Assembly (NCBI GenBank): GCA_001784585.1
Contig: MFRN01000026.1
Location: 1 to 54,747, forward strand
Direction of reading: 5' to 3'
DNA length: 54,747 nucleotides
Origin: Candidatus Melainabacteria bacterium RIFCSPLOWO2_02_FULL_35_15
GTDB lineage: Bacteria > Cyanobacteriota > Vampirovibrionia > 2-02-FULL-35-15
The notes beneath the pieces are model-generated. The model was given only the letters and a program-made list of their open reading frames with translations, did not search any database and had not been told where the DNA came from. This document shows positions 35,293 to 44,037 of this stretch, piece by piece. Both the position numbers and the translations under genes were made by a program. Position 1 is the first letter of the stretch. Each line of letters opens with the position of its first letter.

Positions 35293-36234
35293 ATGAACCA
35301 AGAAGCAATATATTCAATAGTTATTCCTGCCTTTAATGAGGAAATCATAATAAATGAAACATATGTAAAGTTAAAAAAAATAATGGATAGTCTTAATGAA
35401 GAATATGAACTGGTGTTCATAAACGACGGGAGCATTGATAACACTTCAAGTATACTCAAAGAAATTTGTAATAAGGATAAGCATGTCAGGCTTTTAGATT
35501 TTTCTAGAAACTTTGGACATCAGATAGCAATAAGTGCAGGTATCGATCACGCTACCGGTAAAGCTGTAGTAATAATAGATGCAGATTTACAGGATCCGCC
35601 GGAAGTAATCCCTCAAATGATTAAAAAGTGGAAAGAAGGATATGAGGTGATTTACGGAAAGAGAAGTAAACGAAAAGGTGAAACGATTTTTAAAAAAATC
35701 ACGGCATACTTGTTCTATCGTCTTCTTAAATATTTAACTAACTATGAAATTCCGGCCGATACTGGCGATTTCAGATTAATTGATTACAAAGTTTGCAATG
35801 CATTAAGAAGTATAAGTGAAAAAAGTAGATTCATGAGAGGAATAATTAGCTGGATTGGTTTTAAACAAACATTTATAGAGTATGTTAGAGAAGAAAGAAA
35901 GGCAGGGGAATCAAAATACCCTCTAAGAAAAATGATCCACTTTGCTTTAGACGGTATCACCTCTTTTTCTTATAGACCTTTAAGACTGGCAACATACATT
36001 GGGTTATTTCTTTCTGCTGGTGCATTTTTATACTTTTTTTATGCGGTATATCAATATTTCTTTAACGTAAGAACTGTTCAGGGTTGGACATCTACAATAG
36101 CAGCAACAGTGCTTTTTAACGGAATTATTTTAGTTATGCTGGGTATAATTGGTGAATATGTAGGTAGAATTTATGAAGAAACAAAAGACAGACCTCTTTA
36201 TATACTAAGGGAAAAAGTCGGGTTTAAAGAATAA
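35293..36234 (+). CDS. Polyprenyl-phosphate glycosyltransferase (GT2, GtrB/DPM1-like)
   Basis: The GT2 fold is clear: YSIVIPAFNEEIIINETY, FINDGSIDNTSSIL, then the metal-binding DADLQDPPEVIPQM and ADTGDFRLIDYKV. Two C-terminal membrane helices (about residues 230-255 and 265-290) are typical of enzymes that load a sugar onto undecaprenyl phosphate at the inner membrane. The length of 313 residues is normal. It sits 7 nt after the membrane/VCBS gene and 2 nt before the methyltransferase. It could supply lipid-linked sugar to the GT-C-like neighbours. Confidence 0.92.
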   Translation: MNQEAIYSIVIPAFNEEIIINETYVKLKKIMDSLNEEYELVFINDGSIDNTSSILKEICNKDKHVRLLDFSRNFGHQIAISAGIDHATGKAVVIIDADLQDPPEVIPQMIKKWKEGYEVIYGKRSKRKGETIFKKITAYLFYRLLKYLTNYEIPADTGDFRLIDYKVCNALRSISEKSRFMRGIISWIGFKQTFIEYVREERKAGESKYPLRKMIHFALDGITSFSYRPLRLATYIGLFLSAGAFLYFFYAVYQYFFNVRTVQGWTSTIAATVLFNGIILVMLGIIGEYVGRIYEETKDRPLYILREKVGFKE

Positions 36235-36236
36235 AA

Positions 36237-37040
36237 ATGGATAATGTAGAAGAAGTTTTAAAAAGAGAAAAAGAGTTTCATGATGAATGGGCATCTACAA
36301 TTGATCTGGAGAATATAAATGTAGAATCTTTTTTTGAATCATCTACAGCTCCTGAAAATCGCTTTATATTAACTCGGCTGGGAGATATAAAAGGTAAAAA
36401 ACTACTTGATATTGGTTGTGGTGCTGGTGAAAATAGTGTTTACTTCGCAAAAAAGGGAGCTATTTGTACAGCTACTGATTATTCATCTGGGATGGTAGAA
36501 GTCGCTAAAAAATTTGCAGCTAAAAATAATGTGAAAATTGAAGCTCATACAATGAATGCTATGGATATGGATATCCCGGATAATACTTTTGATATTACTT
36601 ATGCTTCAAACATCCTTCATCACGTAGACCAATATAAAACTCTAAAAGAAATGCATAGAGTGCTAAAACCTGGTGGTAAAGCCTGTTTTTGGGATCCTCT
36701 TAAACATAACCCAATTATCAATGTTTATAGAAAAATAGCCACAAAAGTTCGTACAGAAGATGAGCATCCATTAGATATTAATATTATTAAATATGCCAGA
36801 TCGTTATTTAAAGAAGTTAATTACGATACTTTCTGGCTTTGCTCTCTTTGGATTTTTTTACAGTTTTATTTAATGGAAAGAGTTAATCCAAACAAAGAGA
36901 GATACTGGAAAAAAATAATTTCTGAAGAAAAAAGACTAAGAGGTGAATATTTATTTCTTGAAAAATTAGACGACCTTGTAAAATTAATACCCTTCATGAA
37001 ACGATTTGCCTGGAATATTGCCGTGGTGGCTACGAAGTAA
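36237..37040 (+). CDS. Class I SAM-dependent methyltransferase
   Basis: The SAM motif I is LLDIGCGAGENSVYFAKKGA (about residues 58-77). It is followed by the acidic strand end (TATDYSSGMVEVA) and a UbiE-like FDITYASNILHHV and MHRVLKPGGKACF. The length of 267 residues is usual. The C-terminal 100 residues include an amphipathic segment (WLCSLWIFLQFYLMERV), which suggests a lipid or membrane-associated substrate. It follows the GT2 gene by 2 nt and converges on the GT-C gene with a 6-nt gap. Confidence 0.9.
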   Translation: MDNVEEVLKREKEFHDEWASTIDLENINVESFFESSTAPENRFILTRLGDIKGKKLLDIGCGAGENSVYFAKKGAICTATDYSSGMVEVAKKFAAKNNVKIEAHTMNAMDMDIPDNTFDITYASNILHHVDQYKTLKEMHRVLKPGGKACFWDPLKHNPIINVYRKIATKVRTEDEHPLDINIIKYARSLFKEVNYDTFWLCSLWIFLQFYLMERVNPNKERYWKKIISEEKRLRGEYLFLEKLDDLVKLIPFMKRFAWNIAVVATK

Positions 37041-37046
37041 GTTTAA

Positions 37047-38318
37047 TTAACTTTCTGTACCTCTAACAACAATCATAAAGTATATTTGAGCTACAATTGC
37101 AATTATAAATAACCTGGCAAGAACTGATTTTAAAAACTGTTTTTCATTTAATAAGCAATTTGTATACAATCCAGCCCATCCAATCCATGACCAGCAAATA
37201 TAACGATATTCCATAGCACAAGCAAAAGGATTTCTTGTCAAATATGCAATATCTATTAAATGGGCTAGAGCAACAACAGCAAATGATAGCTTGGAAAAAT
37301 TTGATTTGAAAGCTACTTTTAAGGCAGCTAGATAAGCTATCAAATGAACCCAAAGAAATAACCATGCAAATCCTATATGTGGGGTGTCAAAATGGAAAAC
37401 AGAAAGTACTGAACTTATAAAAATATATGACCAGTAACTATATCTTTTCGTTGTTTCACGAGGCCATGCATGGTTCCAGGGGTCTTTCCATACAGTTTCA
37501 AAATTTTTAAATATTGTAGTTGGAAGAAATCTGTCAATAAGAGGTCTGTCATCAATACGAAGAGTAGCTGCTAATCCACCTGCATTATTTGGAAATAGTT
37601 TCCCGGAATAAGGTTTATTATGAAGTAATGTCCATGGTAATAAAGAAGCAAGTGCCAAAAGCAAAATAAATATTATCTTTTTTTCTAATCCTTGAGATTC
37701 CTTATTCTTTTTCAGACTCCAAAAACAAATGACTATAACAGTTAAAATTGCACCTCCAGCTGTTAGCTTAGAATAAAGCCCAAGAGAAGCAGCAAGAAAC
37801 AAAAAAAATGCTGTTTTTTTAGACCATTGAAAATAAAGTTTATAACCCAATGCTAATACAGTAAGAGAAAGAAGTATCGCTAAAGAATCATTATTATAAG
37901 TTGAGAACATAATTACAAACATCGGAGTAGTTGCTATAAAAAGCAAAACTAAAGACTGGATAAATGAATTTGTGGTCATTTTCTTTATAAACCAAAAAAT
38001 AATAAATATAGCAAAAAGTCCATAAAAAACAGATAATCCTCTGACGCAATTTATATGAAGTAATTTATCTGATGACTTAAGTGAGGCTGGAAAAATAAAG
38101 CTATTTAAAAAATAATAAGCCGGTGGTTGCCATGTCTCCCATCCTTCGTAAGGAGCTGGTAGTTTATGTCTAGTAGCAAGTATTTCACTATATTGAATGT
38201 GACCATCAAAGTCATAAACCCTCCAATTATATGGCGTATTTCTAAAATAAAAAAACATTCCGGAAAGCCATATTATTGATACTATTAAAAACACTTTTAA
38301 TTCTTTAAAATTATACAT
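37047..38318 (-). CDS. GT-C/GT39-like membrane glycosyltransferase
   Basis: A 423-residue protein with about 10-11 membrane helices. The first external loop has YDFDGHIQYSEILATRHKLP and then EGWETWQPPAYYFLNSFI. An acidic pair before the first long loop and a QPPxYY phrase are usual for protein-mannosyltransferase/ArnT-like GT-C enzymes, which use polyprenyl-linked sugars. The acceptor is unknown. It is the last gene of the minus-strand run that starts with hddC at 43827, 10 nt after the epimerase. Confidence 0.75.
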   Translation of the reverse strand: MYNFKELKVFLIVSIIWLSGMFFYFRNTPYNWRVYDFDGHIQYSEILATRHKLPAPYEGWETWQPPAYYFLNSFIFPASLKSSDKLLHINCVRGLSVFYGLFAIFIIFWFIKKMTTNSFIQSLVLLFIATTPMFVIMFSTYNNDSLAILLSLTVLALGYKLYFQWSKKTAFFLFLAASLGLYSKLTAGGAILTVIVICFWSLKKNKESQGLEKKIIFILLLALASLLPWTLLHNKPYSGKLFPNNAGGLAATLRIDDRPLIDRFLPTTIFKNFETVWKDPWNHAWPRETTKRYSYWSYIFISSVLSVFHFDTPHIGFAWLFLWVHLIAYLAALKVAFKSNFSKLSFAVVALAHLIDIAYLTRNPFACAMEYRYICWSWIGWAGLYTNCLLNEKQFLKSVLARLFIIAIVAQIYFMIVVRGTES

Positions 38319-38328
38319 ATATCCTAAT

Positions 38329-39270
38329 CTATTGCTTTCCTAACATTTCCCTAACTGATCTTTTGATAGCTTCTTTAGAATTATATTTTGCTCTCCAGTC
38401 AAGACCATGAATTTTAGTTAAATCAAATCGAACGATTGGTACATCTCCCTTCCAGCCTCTATCCCCACCAGTATATTGAAGGCTCACATTCCTAAGTCCC
38501 ATTTCTTCTAACACAACTTCAGCAATTTCATTTACTGTAATATAACTATCAGTTGCTATATTAAAAACATTTACAATTTTATCAGTCTTGTCAATTACAA
38601 ATTTCATGGCATCTACAACGTCACTCACATGAATGTAAGATTTACTTTGTTTTCCATCTCCTAATATCATTAACTCTTTTGGGTGCTCTTTTAGTTTTCT
38701 AATAAAGTCATAGGCAACTCCATGGGTTTGATTTTTACCTACGACATTAGCAAATCTAAATATCCATGACTTCATATCAAACATATGACAAAATGCACTT
38801 ATTATAGCTTCAGCTCCTAACTTGCATGCTCCATACATAGAAGAAGGAAGTAATGGTCCAAAATCTTCCGGGGTTTCAGTAAAACCAACATCACCATAAA
38901 CCCCACTTCCAGATGAATAAGCAATAGATTTAACACCAGTTAACCTCATTGATTCAAGCAAATTATAGGTAGCAATAATACCTAATCGTAGATCTAAATC
39001 GGTTTCTGTCATTGCTTTTGAAATATCAGGATTAGCTGCAAAGTGATAAACAAAATCATGTCCTTTGATATTTTCTTTTATTAGCTCAAGATTTTGAAGA
39101 TCTCCTTTTATCAATTTTAAATTTTTATTCTTTAAATGGTGCTGAATATACGATATTTGACCAGAACAAAAATTATCAAAAACAGTAACTTCAGCTGTTT
39201 TATCTTCACATAATTTATCAACTATTGTTGAACCAATAAAACCTGCTCCACCAGTAACAAAATATTTCAT
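38329..39270 (-). CDS. NAD-dependent nucleotide-sugar epimerase/dehydratase (extended SDR)
   Basis: A Rossmann enzyme with YFVTGGAGFIGSTIVDKL at the N-terminus, the Ser of AYSSGSGVYG and the catalytic YGACK. DRGWKGDVPIVRFD is near the C-terminus, as in UDP-glucose 4-epimerase and related enzymes. The length of 313 residues fits. The exact sugar cannot be told from sequence alone. The start overlaps the stop of the upstream Glf-like gene by ATGA, which indicates tight coupling. Confidence 0.9.
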   Translation of the reverse strand: MKYFVTGGAGFIGSTIVDKLCEDKTAEVTVFDNFCSGQISYIQHHLKNKNLKLIKGDLQNLELIKENIKGHDFVYHFAANPDISKAMTETDLDLRLGIIATYNLLESMRLTGVKSIAYSSGSGVYGDVGFTETPEDFGPLLPSSMYGACKLGAEAIISAFCHMFDMKSWIFRFANVVGKNQTHGVAYDFIRKLKEHPKELMILGDGKQSKSYIHVSDVVDAMKFVIDKTDKIVNVFNIATDSYITVNEIAEVVLEEMGLRNVSLQYTGGDRGWKGDVPIVRFDLTKIHGLDWRAKYNSKEAIKRSVREMLGKQ

Positions 39271-40556
39271 GCCATAACCTTTGTATTCAACTTCTTTGCT
39301 AATTTCTTAGCATTAGCAATACAAACATCACTATTTATATAAATAAACTGAGCAAAACGACCAAGTAAATTTATTTCTAATCTATCAAAGTATTCATAAA
39401 TTATTTTCATGCTTCTTGTGTAATTAAGATCATACACAGGGTAGGCATATTTAATATATTTAATATCTGTTTCACACACATCAGCTCTCTCAATAAAACC
39501 TTCTTTTATTAACCAGAATACTGTCTTATCAATTACTTCTTTACTCTCAACTTTTTCCTTAGGAATATTACTATTAAACGTAACCTCTGCAAAAATTGAA
39601 GAACATCCGGGTGGAGCTAGAGTATCTGAGAAGCCTGTGCTAAAACAATATCTATGAGCTAAGCTATCTTTATCATGGACATACATTGCTGTTAAACTAT
39701 TGTGCTTGATTTTATTTAGTCCAACCAAAACCACTGCCATTGAATTATAACGTAAAGCATTTATAGCATCTTTTATACTTTCAGGTACATCTTGTTTTAA
39801 TATTTTTATTAGTTCAAATATTGGAAGCGTCGATACCAAACTTCCATATGAATGAGCGGAGTTTTGAGTTTGAACATACCATTTATTGTCTTTTTTAGAT
39901 ATGGCTTTAACTTCTGAATTTGTGTAAATGTTTTTTAATTTATTCTCAAAAGCACGTACTAAAGATTGAATCCCTCCTTTTTTTGGATAATAAAAATATA
40001 ATTGATGAGTATAACCTTCTGTTTCAATGCCTATAGCTGATTTAATAATATCTTCAACAGGGGGTTTTGGTATTCTTTCTACCCATTCCATTCCCATTTC
40101 TGCCGGATCAATTTTCCAGATTTTTTCATTATAAGGAAGCATATATTTATCTGATATTGATGTGCCGAATGTATAATAAAACCACTCTTTTAAATTAGAG
40201 GGTTTAGGATGATCATTCTTTAAGTAATCTCTTAAGCATTCAAAAATTTCTTCTTTATCCAATGCATGCAAACCATTTTCGAACGGATATTTCACAAAGC
40301 ATCCTTTATACCAGATCTTATTACTTCGTCTTTTTTTGTGAATATTTTCTCCTAATAAATCAACCTCAAATTTAAGAATATCTTTATTAGATGAAAACAT
40401 TATATGTCCACCAATATCGTAAAGAAAGCCATTTTTTTCAAACGTTGTACAAAGCCCCCCGCAACTATTATCCTTTTCTAAAATTTCGTAATCCTGTTCT
40501 AGAAAATAAGCTAAAGCAAGCCCAGAAATCCCTCCACCTAAAATACCTACTGTCAT
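39267..40556 (-). CDS. Glf-like/amine-oxidase-type flavoprotein
   Basis: The N-terminal FAD motif is VGILGGGISGLALAYFL, followed by NSCGGLCTTFEKNGFLYDIGGH. The latter is the glycine-rich pattern of UDP-galactopyranose mutase and protoporphyrinogen-oxidase relatives. The length of 429 residues is in range. A role in modifying a nucleotide sugar or lipid-linked sugar is plausible from context. AGGGG lies about 6 nt before the start. A second flavoprotein of this type is at 51059-52594. Confidence 0.8.
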   Translation of the reverse strand: MTVGILGGGISGLALAYFLEQDYEILEKDNSCGGLCTTFEKNGFLYDIGGHIMFSSNKDILKFEVDLLGENIHKKRRSNKIWYKGCFVKYPFENGLHALDKEEIFECLRDYLKNDHPKPSNLKEWFYYTFGTSISDKYMLPYNEKIWKIDPAEMGMEWVERIPKPPVEDIIKSAIGIETEGYTHQLYFYYPKKGGIQSLVRAFENKLKNIYTNSEVKAISKKDNKWYVQTQNSAHSYGSLVSTLPIFELIKILKQDVPESIKDAINALRYNSMAVVLVGLNKIKHNSLTAMYVHDKDSLAHRYCFSTGFSDTLAPPGCSSIFAEVTFNSNIPKEKVESKEVIDKTVFWLIKEGFIERADVCETDIKYIKYAYPVYDLNYTRSMKIIYEYFDRLEINLLGRFAQFIYINSDVCIANAKKLAKKLNTKVMA

Positions 40557-40583
40557 TTTTAACCCCTGTTTTAATTTTAAAGA

Positions 40584-41246
40584 TTAATCATAATACTCTT
40601 GTAAAAAAATCCTCCTAAAAGTCCATATTGTACTTGAAAACTTTCTTAAGGTAGTTGTTCCAATCCTTTCATAATAATTTATGGGAACCTCAGTATACTT
40701 ATATCCATGCTTAATCGGTCTAATTAAAAGCTCTACAGGAAATGCCGGACCATCTGCCTTCCAATCTAACGAGTGGATTAAATCTCTTTTATATGCTCTC
40801 ATTCCACTGTGTACATCTGTTGTTTTTATCCCATGTCTTAGCCAGGCAAGAAAAGCAAAAAACCTATTGGCTAAAAAATTAGGGAAAGGCATATTTTTAG
40901 GCTTATTTAACACTCTTGTAGTATTTACTAAGTCATATCCATCTCTACAGAGTTTGACAAGTTTTGGTATATCTTTGCTTGGATAGGTACTATCACAATC
41001 CATAGTAACAATTACTTCTCCACTCGCTGATTTTAAAGCAAGCTCCATTGCTTTACCATAACCCTTTGGTGGAAATTGTTTTATTACTTTTGCCCTATTC
41101 TTTTCAGCAATCTCAGCAGTTTTATCCTTACTACTATCAACAAGCAAAATTTCTGCTTCTGGAACAGCTACTTTAATATCATTAATGACTTTTTCAACAG
41201 CACCTTCCTCATTCATAGAAATCATTACAACTGATACATCTACCAT
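40584..41246 (-). CDS. GT2 glycosyltransferase, DPM1-like without membrane helices
   Basis: The ATG at 41246 (MVDVSVVMISMNEEGAV) is preceded by AGGA at 7 nt. The in-frame ATG at 41252 is too close to that site and less likely. The GT2 core shows LLVDSSKDKTAEIA, the metal motif MDCDSTYPSKD and SGMRAYKRDLI. It is 220 residues long without C-terminal membrane helices, like soluble dolichyl/polyprenyl-phosphate mannose synthases. It follows the methyltransferase by 19 nt in the heptose-glycan run. Confidence 0.9.
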   Translation of the reverse strand: MVDVSVVMISMNEEGAVEKVINDIKVAVPEAEILLVDSSKDKTAEIAEKNRAKVIKQFPPKGYGKAMELALKSASGEVIVTMDCDSTYPSKDIPKLVKLCRDGYDLVNTTRVLNKPKNMPFPNFLANRFFAFLAWLRHGIKTTDVHSGMRAYKRDLIHSLDWKADGPAFPVELLIRPIKHGYKYTEVPINYYERIGTTTLRKFSSTIWTFRRIFLQEYYD

Positions 41247-41265
41247 AACCATTTCCTTTCAAGGG

Positions 41266-42015
41266 TTACTTTTGGGCAACAAATACAAATTGAAATGCAA
41301 ATAATTCTTTACGAATCCTGCAAATAATTTTTTCTAAAGGTAAAAAATATTTTATATATTGTTTATAAAGCGGATTATCTAAAATTGCCCGTGGATTCTG
41401 GAGAGATTCTAGATTAGCCTTACCTTTCATAAACCGTTTTATAAATGGAACAAATGGTCGAACAATACCAGGATTAAAATCTTCTTTTATAATTTTTAAT
41501 CTTGCTGCTTTTATTAAACGTCTCATGCTAGATAAGGTAAAAAAACGAATATGTGTACGATCGCAGGTGCCAGTATCAGTATAGTTAAAAGCACCAAACA
41601 AAAACTTAAGGCGAACATCCCATATAACAACGTTTGGAAGAGAAATAATAATTTCCCCATCTGGTTTTAATAATGATTGATAAAGAGAAAGGACAGAGAA
41701 GGGATCATAAAGATGCTCTAAAATATCTGCAAAAATAATAATGTCAAATTTTCTATTTTTAAGATTACACGGCAACCTGTTGAAATCTTCAATATCAACT
41801 TCATAAGCTTCATCTAAGCGTTGTTTGGAAATTTCAATAGCTTTTTTCTCTCTTTCCAAACCAACGACATAATTACCTTTTTTTTTAAGACTTTCTCCAA
41901 TTGCTCCATATCCACAGCCAACATCAAGAATTTTCTTTCCGGAAGAAACACACCTAACTAATGCAGGATTAATATCTTCATAATATTCATAATTTTTTTT
42001 ATATAAGTTCTCGAT
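41266..42015 (-). CDS. SAM methyltransferase with no standard start codon
   Basis: The open frame on the minus strand runs from the stop at 42042-42040 to 41266. It encodes KKILDVGCGYGAIGESLKKK (SAM motif I), then DIIIFADILEHLYDP and LLKPDGEIIISLPN, a complete class I methyltransferase. Between the upstream stop and motif I there is no ATG, GTG, TTG or CTG. The first usual start is a TTG at 41859, which would lose motif I. An ATC at 42015 has AGAGG just upstream and is the best non-standard candidate; an ATT at 41973 is another. A run of eight A in the 5' part would be a natural frameshift site, but the other frames also lack a start. Confidence 0.7.
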   Translation of the reverse strand: MENLYKKNYEYYEDINPALVRCVSSGKKILDVGCGYGAIGESLKKKGNYVVGLEREKKAIEISKQRLDEAYEVDIEDFNRLPCNLKNRKFDIIIFADILEHLYDPFSVLSLYQSLLKPDGEIIISLPNVVIWDVRLKFLFGAFNYTDTGTCDRTHIRFFTLSSMRRLIKAARLKIIKEDFNPGIVRPFVPFIKRFMKGKANLESLQNPRAILDNPLYKQYIKYFLPLEKIICRIRKELFAFQFVFVAQK

Positions 42016-42050
42016 TTTTCCTCTCTTATTTTTTGGACTTTAATTAAAAA

Positions 42051-43112
42051 TCAATAGTGGTAGCTAGAGGTCAATTTTAGCTCTCGTTGAAGAGATTGCC
42101 TCCTATTAAATATATTCATCATTACTTTCGACCCATCAAAATCAAATTTAAATCTCATTCTTCTCATTCCATATTCAGACATAGCTCTGGTTAATTTTGA
42201 CTGCATTTCTTTAGGGCAGTAAAAAAGCATAAATCCACCACCACCGGCACCTAAAATTTTTCCACCTAAAGCACCATTTTTTATTCCCAGTTCATATAAA
42301 TCATCAATACTGGAGTTAGTAATTCTGTTTGATAATCTTTTTTTAGCTTGCCAGTGTACATCCATTAATTTTCCAAACTCATCCAGATTTCCAGAATTAA
42401 CCGCATCAAGGGTTTTAAAACCAATGTCTTTTATTTCATGAAGACTTTCTACAACTATTTTATGAGTTTCATTCTTTTTGTTTTGTGTTGCTTTGTTTTG
42501 CTCTTTTAAAATTTCTGAAGCCGACCTTGTGGTATTGGTATAGTATATAAGTAATGAACTCTCCAATTCATCAATCGCATCCTCAGACAACCTTTCAGGT
42601 CTTTTTACTTTTACTAAACCATTTTTATTTATATCCATTACAATGAAACCACCAAAAGCTGCAGTATATTGATCCTGTTTACCTACAGGCTGTTTTAAAA
42701 CATCCATTTCAATATGACAGGCTTCTTCAGCTAAGTCCTGCTGCGAAATAGAAATATTTTTATAACAATGAAGAGCATTTAATAAACCAACTAAATAACA
42801 ACCAGAAGAGCCTAAGCCCGTACTTGCTGGAATATCTGCCATAGACTGGATTTCAACAGCACTTGTAACTTTCATAAGTCTTAATGATTCTCTTACAAGA
42901 TCATGTTTTATATCTTCAATATTTGAAACTTCTTCATATTTTGAATATTTAACTCTTATTAAATCATCCACTATAGGTGTATTTAAGTGAATGTACATGT
43001 ACTTGTCTATAGTTACAGAAAAAATAAAACCACTATGTTCACTGTAGTAAGAAGGCAAGTCAGTTCCACCTCCGCCAAGAGTTATTCTAAATGGTGTTCT
43101 TGTAATTATCAT
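42051..43112 (-). CDS. hddA: D-glycero-D-manno-heptose 7-phosphate kinase (GHMP family)
   Basis: The start is the ATG at 43112 (MIITRTPFRITLGGGGTDLPSYY) with AAGGAG 10 nt upstream; 353 residues. The GHMP ATP loop is PASTGLGSSGCYLVGLLNAL, and the C-terminal motif is LGAGGGGFMLFYCP. This N-terminus is typical of heptose-7-phosphate kinases (HddA). The assignment is strengthened by the guanylyltransferase gene 1 nt upstream and by gmhA and gmhB nearby. The reaction makes D-glycero-alpha-D-manno-heptose 1,7-bisphosphate. Related GHMP sugar kinases are possible alternatives. Confidence 0.85.
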   Translation of the reverse strand: MIITRTPFRITLGGGGTDLPSYYSEHSGFIFSVTIDKYMYIHLNTPIVDDLIRVKYSKYEEVSNIEDIKHDLVRESLRLMKVTSAVEIQSMADIPASTGLGSSGCYLVGLLNALHCYKNISISQQDLAEEACHIEMDVLKQPVGKQDQYTAAFGGFIVMDINKNGLVKVKRPERLSEDAIDELESSLLIYYTNTTRSASEILKEQNKATQNKKNETHKIVVESLHEIKDIGFKTLDAVNSGNLDEFGKLMDVHWQAKKRLSNRITNSSIDDLYELGIKNGALGGKILGAGGGGFMLFYCPKEMQSKLTRAMSEYGMRRMRFKFDFDGSKVMMNIFNRRQSLQRELKLTSSYHY

Positions 43113-43113
43113 T

Positions 43114-43827
43114 TCAAATCTTCTCCTTTTGTATAATTTCCTCAGCTGTAGCAAGGGCTTCTTTTGTATCTATTGCCAAGACAAAACTATCTGTTAAATA
43201 TCCTTTTATTATAATTCCTTTAGAAATTAATTCCGGGAAAATATCTTTACCAAAGTCAGAAGCAGCATTATTAGGAATCATATTTAAAATGTCCGGTTCT
43301 AAAATATAGACCCCTGCATTTACATATCCTTCTATACTATTTCCTCTTCCCTCAATAAAAGAATCTATCACATTATTTCCTGTAATCTTTATAACACCAC
43401 CAGCAATACCTGAATTTAAAGCTTCTTTAGGATTAAACAAAGCTATAGTCACTTTAGAATTCTGAGAAATGTGGAAATCTAACATTTCGCTTAGATTTAA
43501 ATTTGTATAATTATCCCCATAAATAACAAAGAATCTTTCATTCTTAATAAACCATTCTGCATTTTTTACTGCTCCACTAGTACCTAAAGGTTTATTTTCC
43601 AAAGAATACTGAATATTTATATTCCATTTATCCCCATTACCAAAATAATTTTTAATGACTTCAGGTAGATGGTAAACAAGCACACAAATATCTTTTATAT
43701 TATGCTTTTTCAAAAGTAAAATATTATGTTCTAAAATAGGTTTGCCAGCTACCTCATACATTGGCTTTGGTATATTTTCAATGTTCAGTCTTTTCCCGAA
43801 TCCACCAGCAAGTATAAATGCTTTCAT
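43114..43827 (-). CDS. hddC: D-glycero-D-manno-heptose 1-phosphate guanylyltransferase-like
   Basis: A sugar-1-phosphate nucleotidyltransferase with the signature FILAGGFGKRLNIENIPKPM and a metal-binding FFVIYGDNYTNLNL. It is 237 residues long, typical of HddC and related short transferases. With GHMP kinase, SIS isomerase and HAD phosphatase genes around it, GTP use and GDP-heptose as product are the best reading. The nucleotide specificity is inferred. GAGGA lies 6 nt before the ATG. It heads a seven-gene minus-strand run ending at 37047. Confidence 0.8.
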   Translation of the reverse strand: MKAFILAGGFGKRLNIENIPKPMYEVAGKPILEHNILLLKKHNIKDICVLVYHLPEVIKNYFGNGDKWNINIQYSLENKPLGTSGAVKNAEWFIKNERFFVIYGDNYTNLNLSEMLDFHISQNSKVTIALFNPKEALNSGIAGGVIKITGNNVIDSFIEGRGNSIEGYVNAGVYILEPDILNMIPNNAASDFGKDIFPELISKGIIIKGYLTDSFVLAIDTKEALATAEEIIQKEKI

Positions 43828-43885
43828 TTTAGTTCCTCAAGATACAAGGATATCACTGCCAAACATTAGTTTTTAAATTTGGGTA

Positions 43886-43980
43886 TATAATCTAGTAAAA
43901 TGAGTTACAAAGATTTGAACCACATAAAAACATACTTAGAACAAACATCAAAAATTGCACTAATGCTTGATAGAGACTAA
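43886..43980 (+). pseudogene. Copy A: decayed promoter and 5' end of gmhA
   Basis: TATAAT at 43886-43891 (inside TTGGGTATATAAT, identical over 13 bases to the gmhA promoter) is followed by a frame that stays open from an ATG at 43900 to TAA at 43978. Bases 43915-43971 match the first 19 codons of gmhA (46645-46701) at 50 of 57 positions; three of the differing codons are synonymous. The aligned ATG is TTG here. The rest of gmhA is missing. It lies directly upstream of ATPase 1. Confidence 0.85.
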
Positions 43981-43984
43981 GGGG

Positions 43985-44025
43985 TATATTATATACTGGT
44001 GATGATTATACCGTGTAATATCACC
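43985..44025 (+). promoter_or_regulatory. Promoter-like boxes and inverted repeat before ATPase 1
   Basis: TATATT (43985-43990) and TATACT (43992-43997) are followed at once by an inverted repeat: GGTGAT at 43998-44003 and ATCACC at 44020-44025, extended by ATTA and TAAT inside after one bulge. The repeat covers the predicted transcription start. That position suits an operator, perhaps for autoregulation. It also contains alternative GTG and ATG starts (43999, 44002) in frame with ATPase 1. Confidence 0.45.
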
Positions 44026-44037
44026 ACATACCTTAAA

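Noticed and set aside
43113-43154. hddA start at 43154
   Set aside because: It lies inside hddC and adds a Lys/Arg-rich tail. The ATG at 43112 has AAGGAG upstream and gives the family N-terminus.
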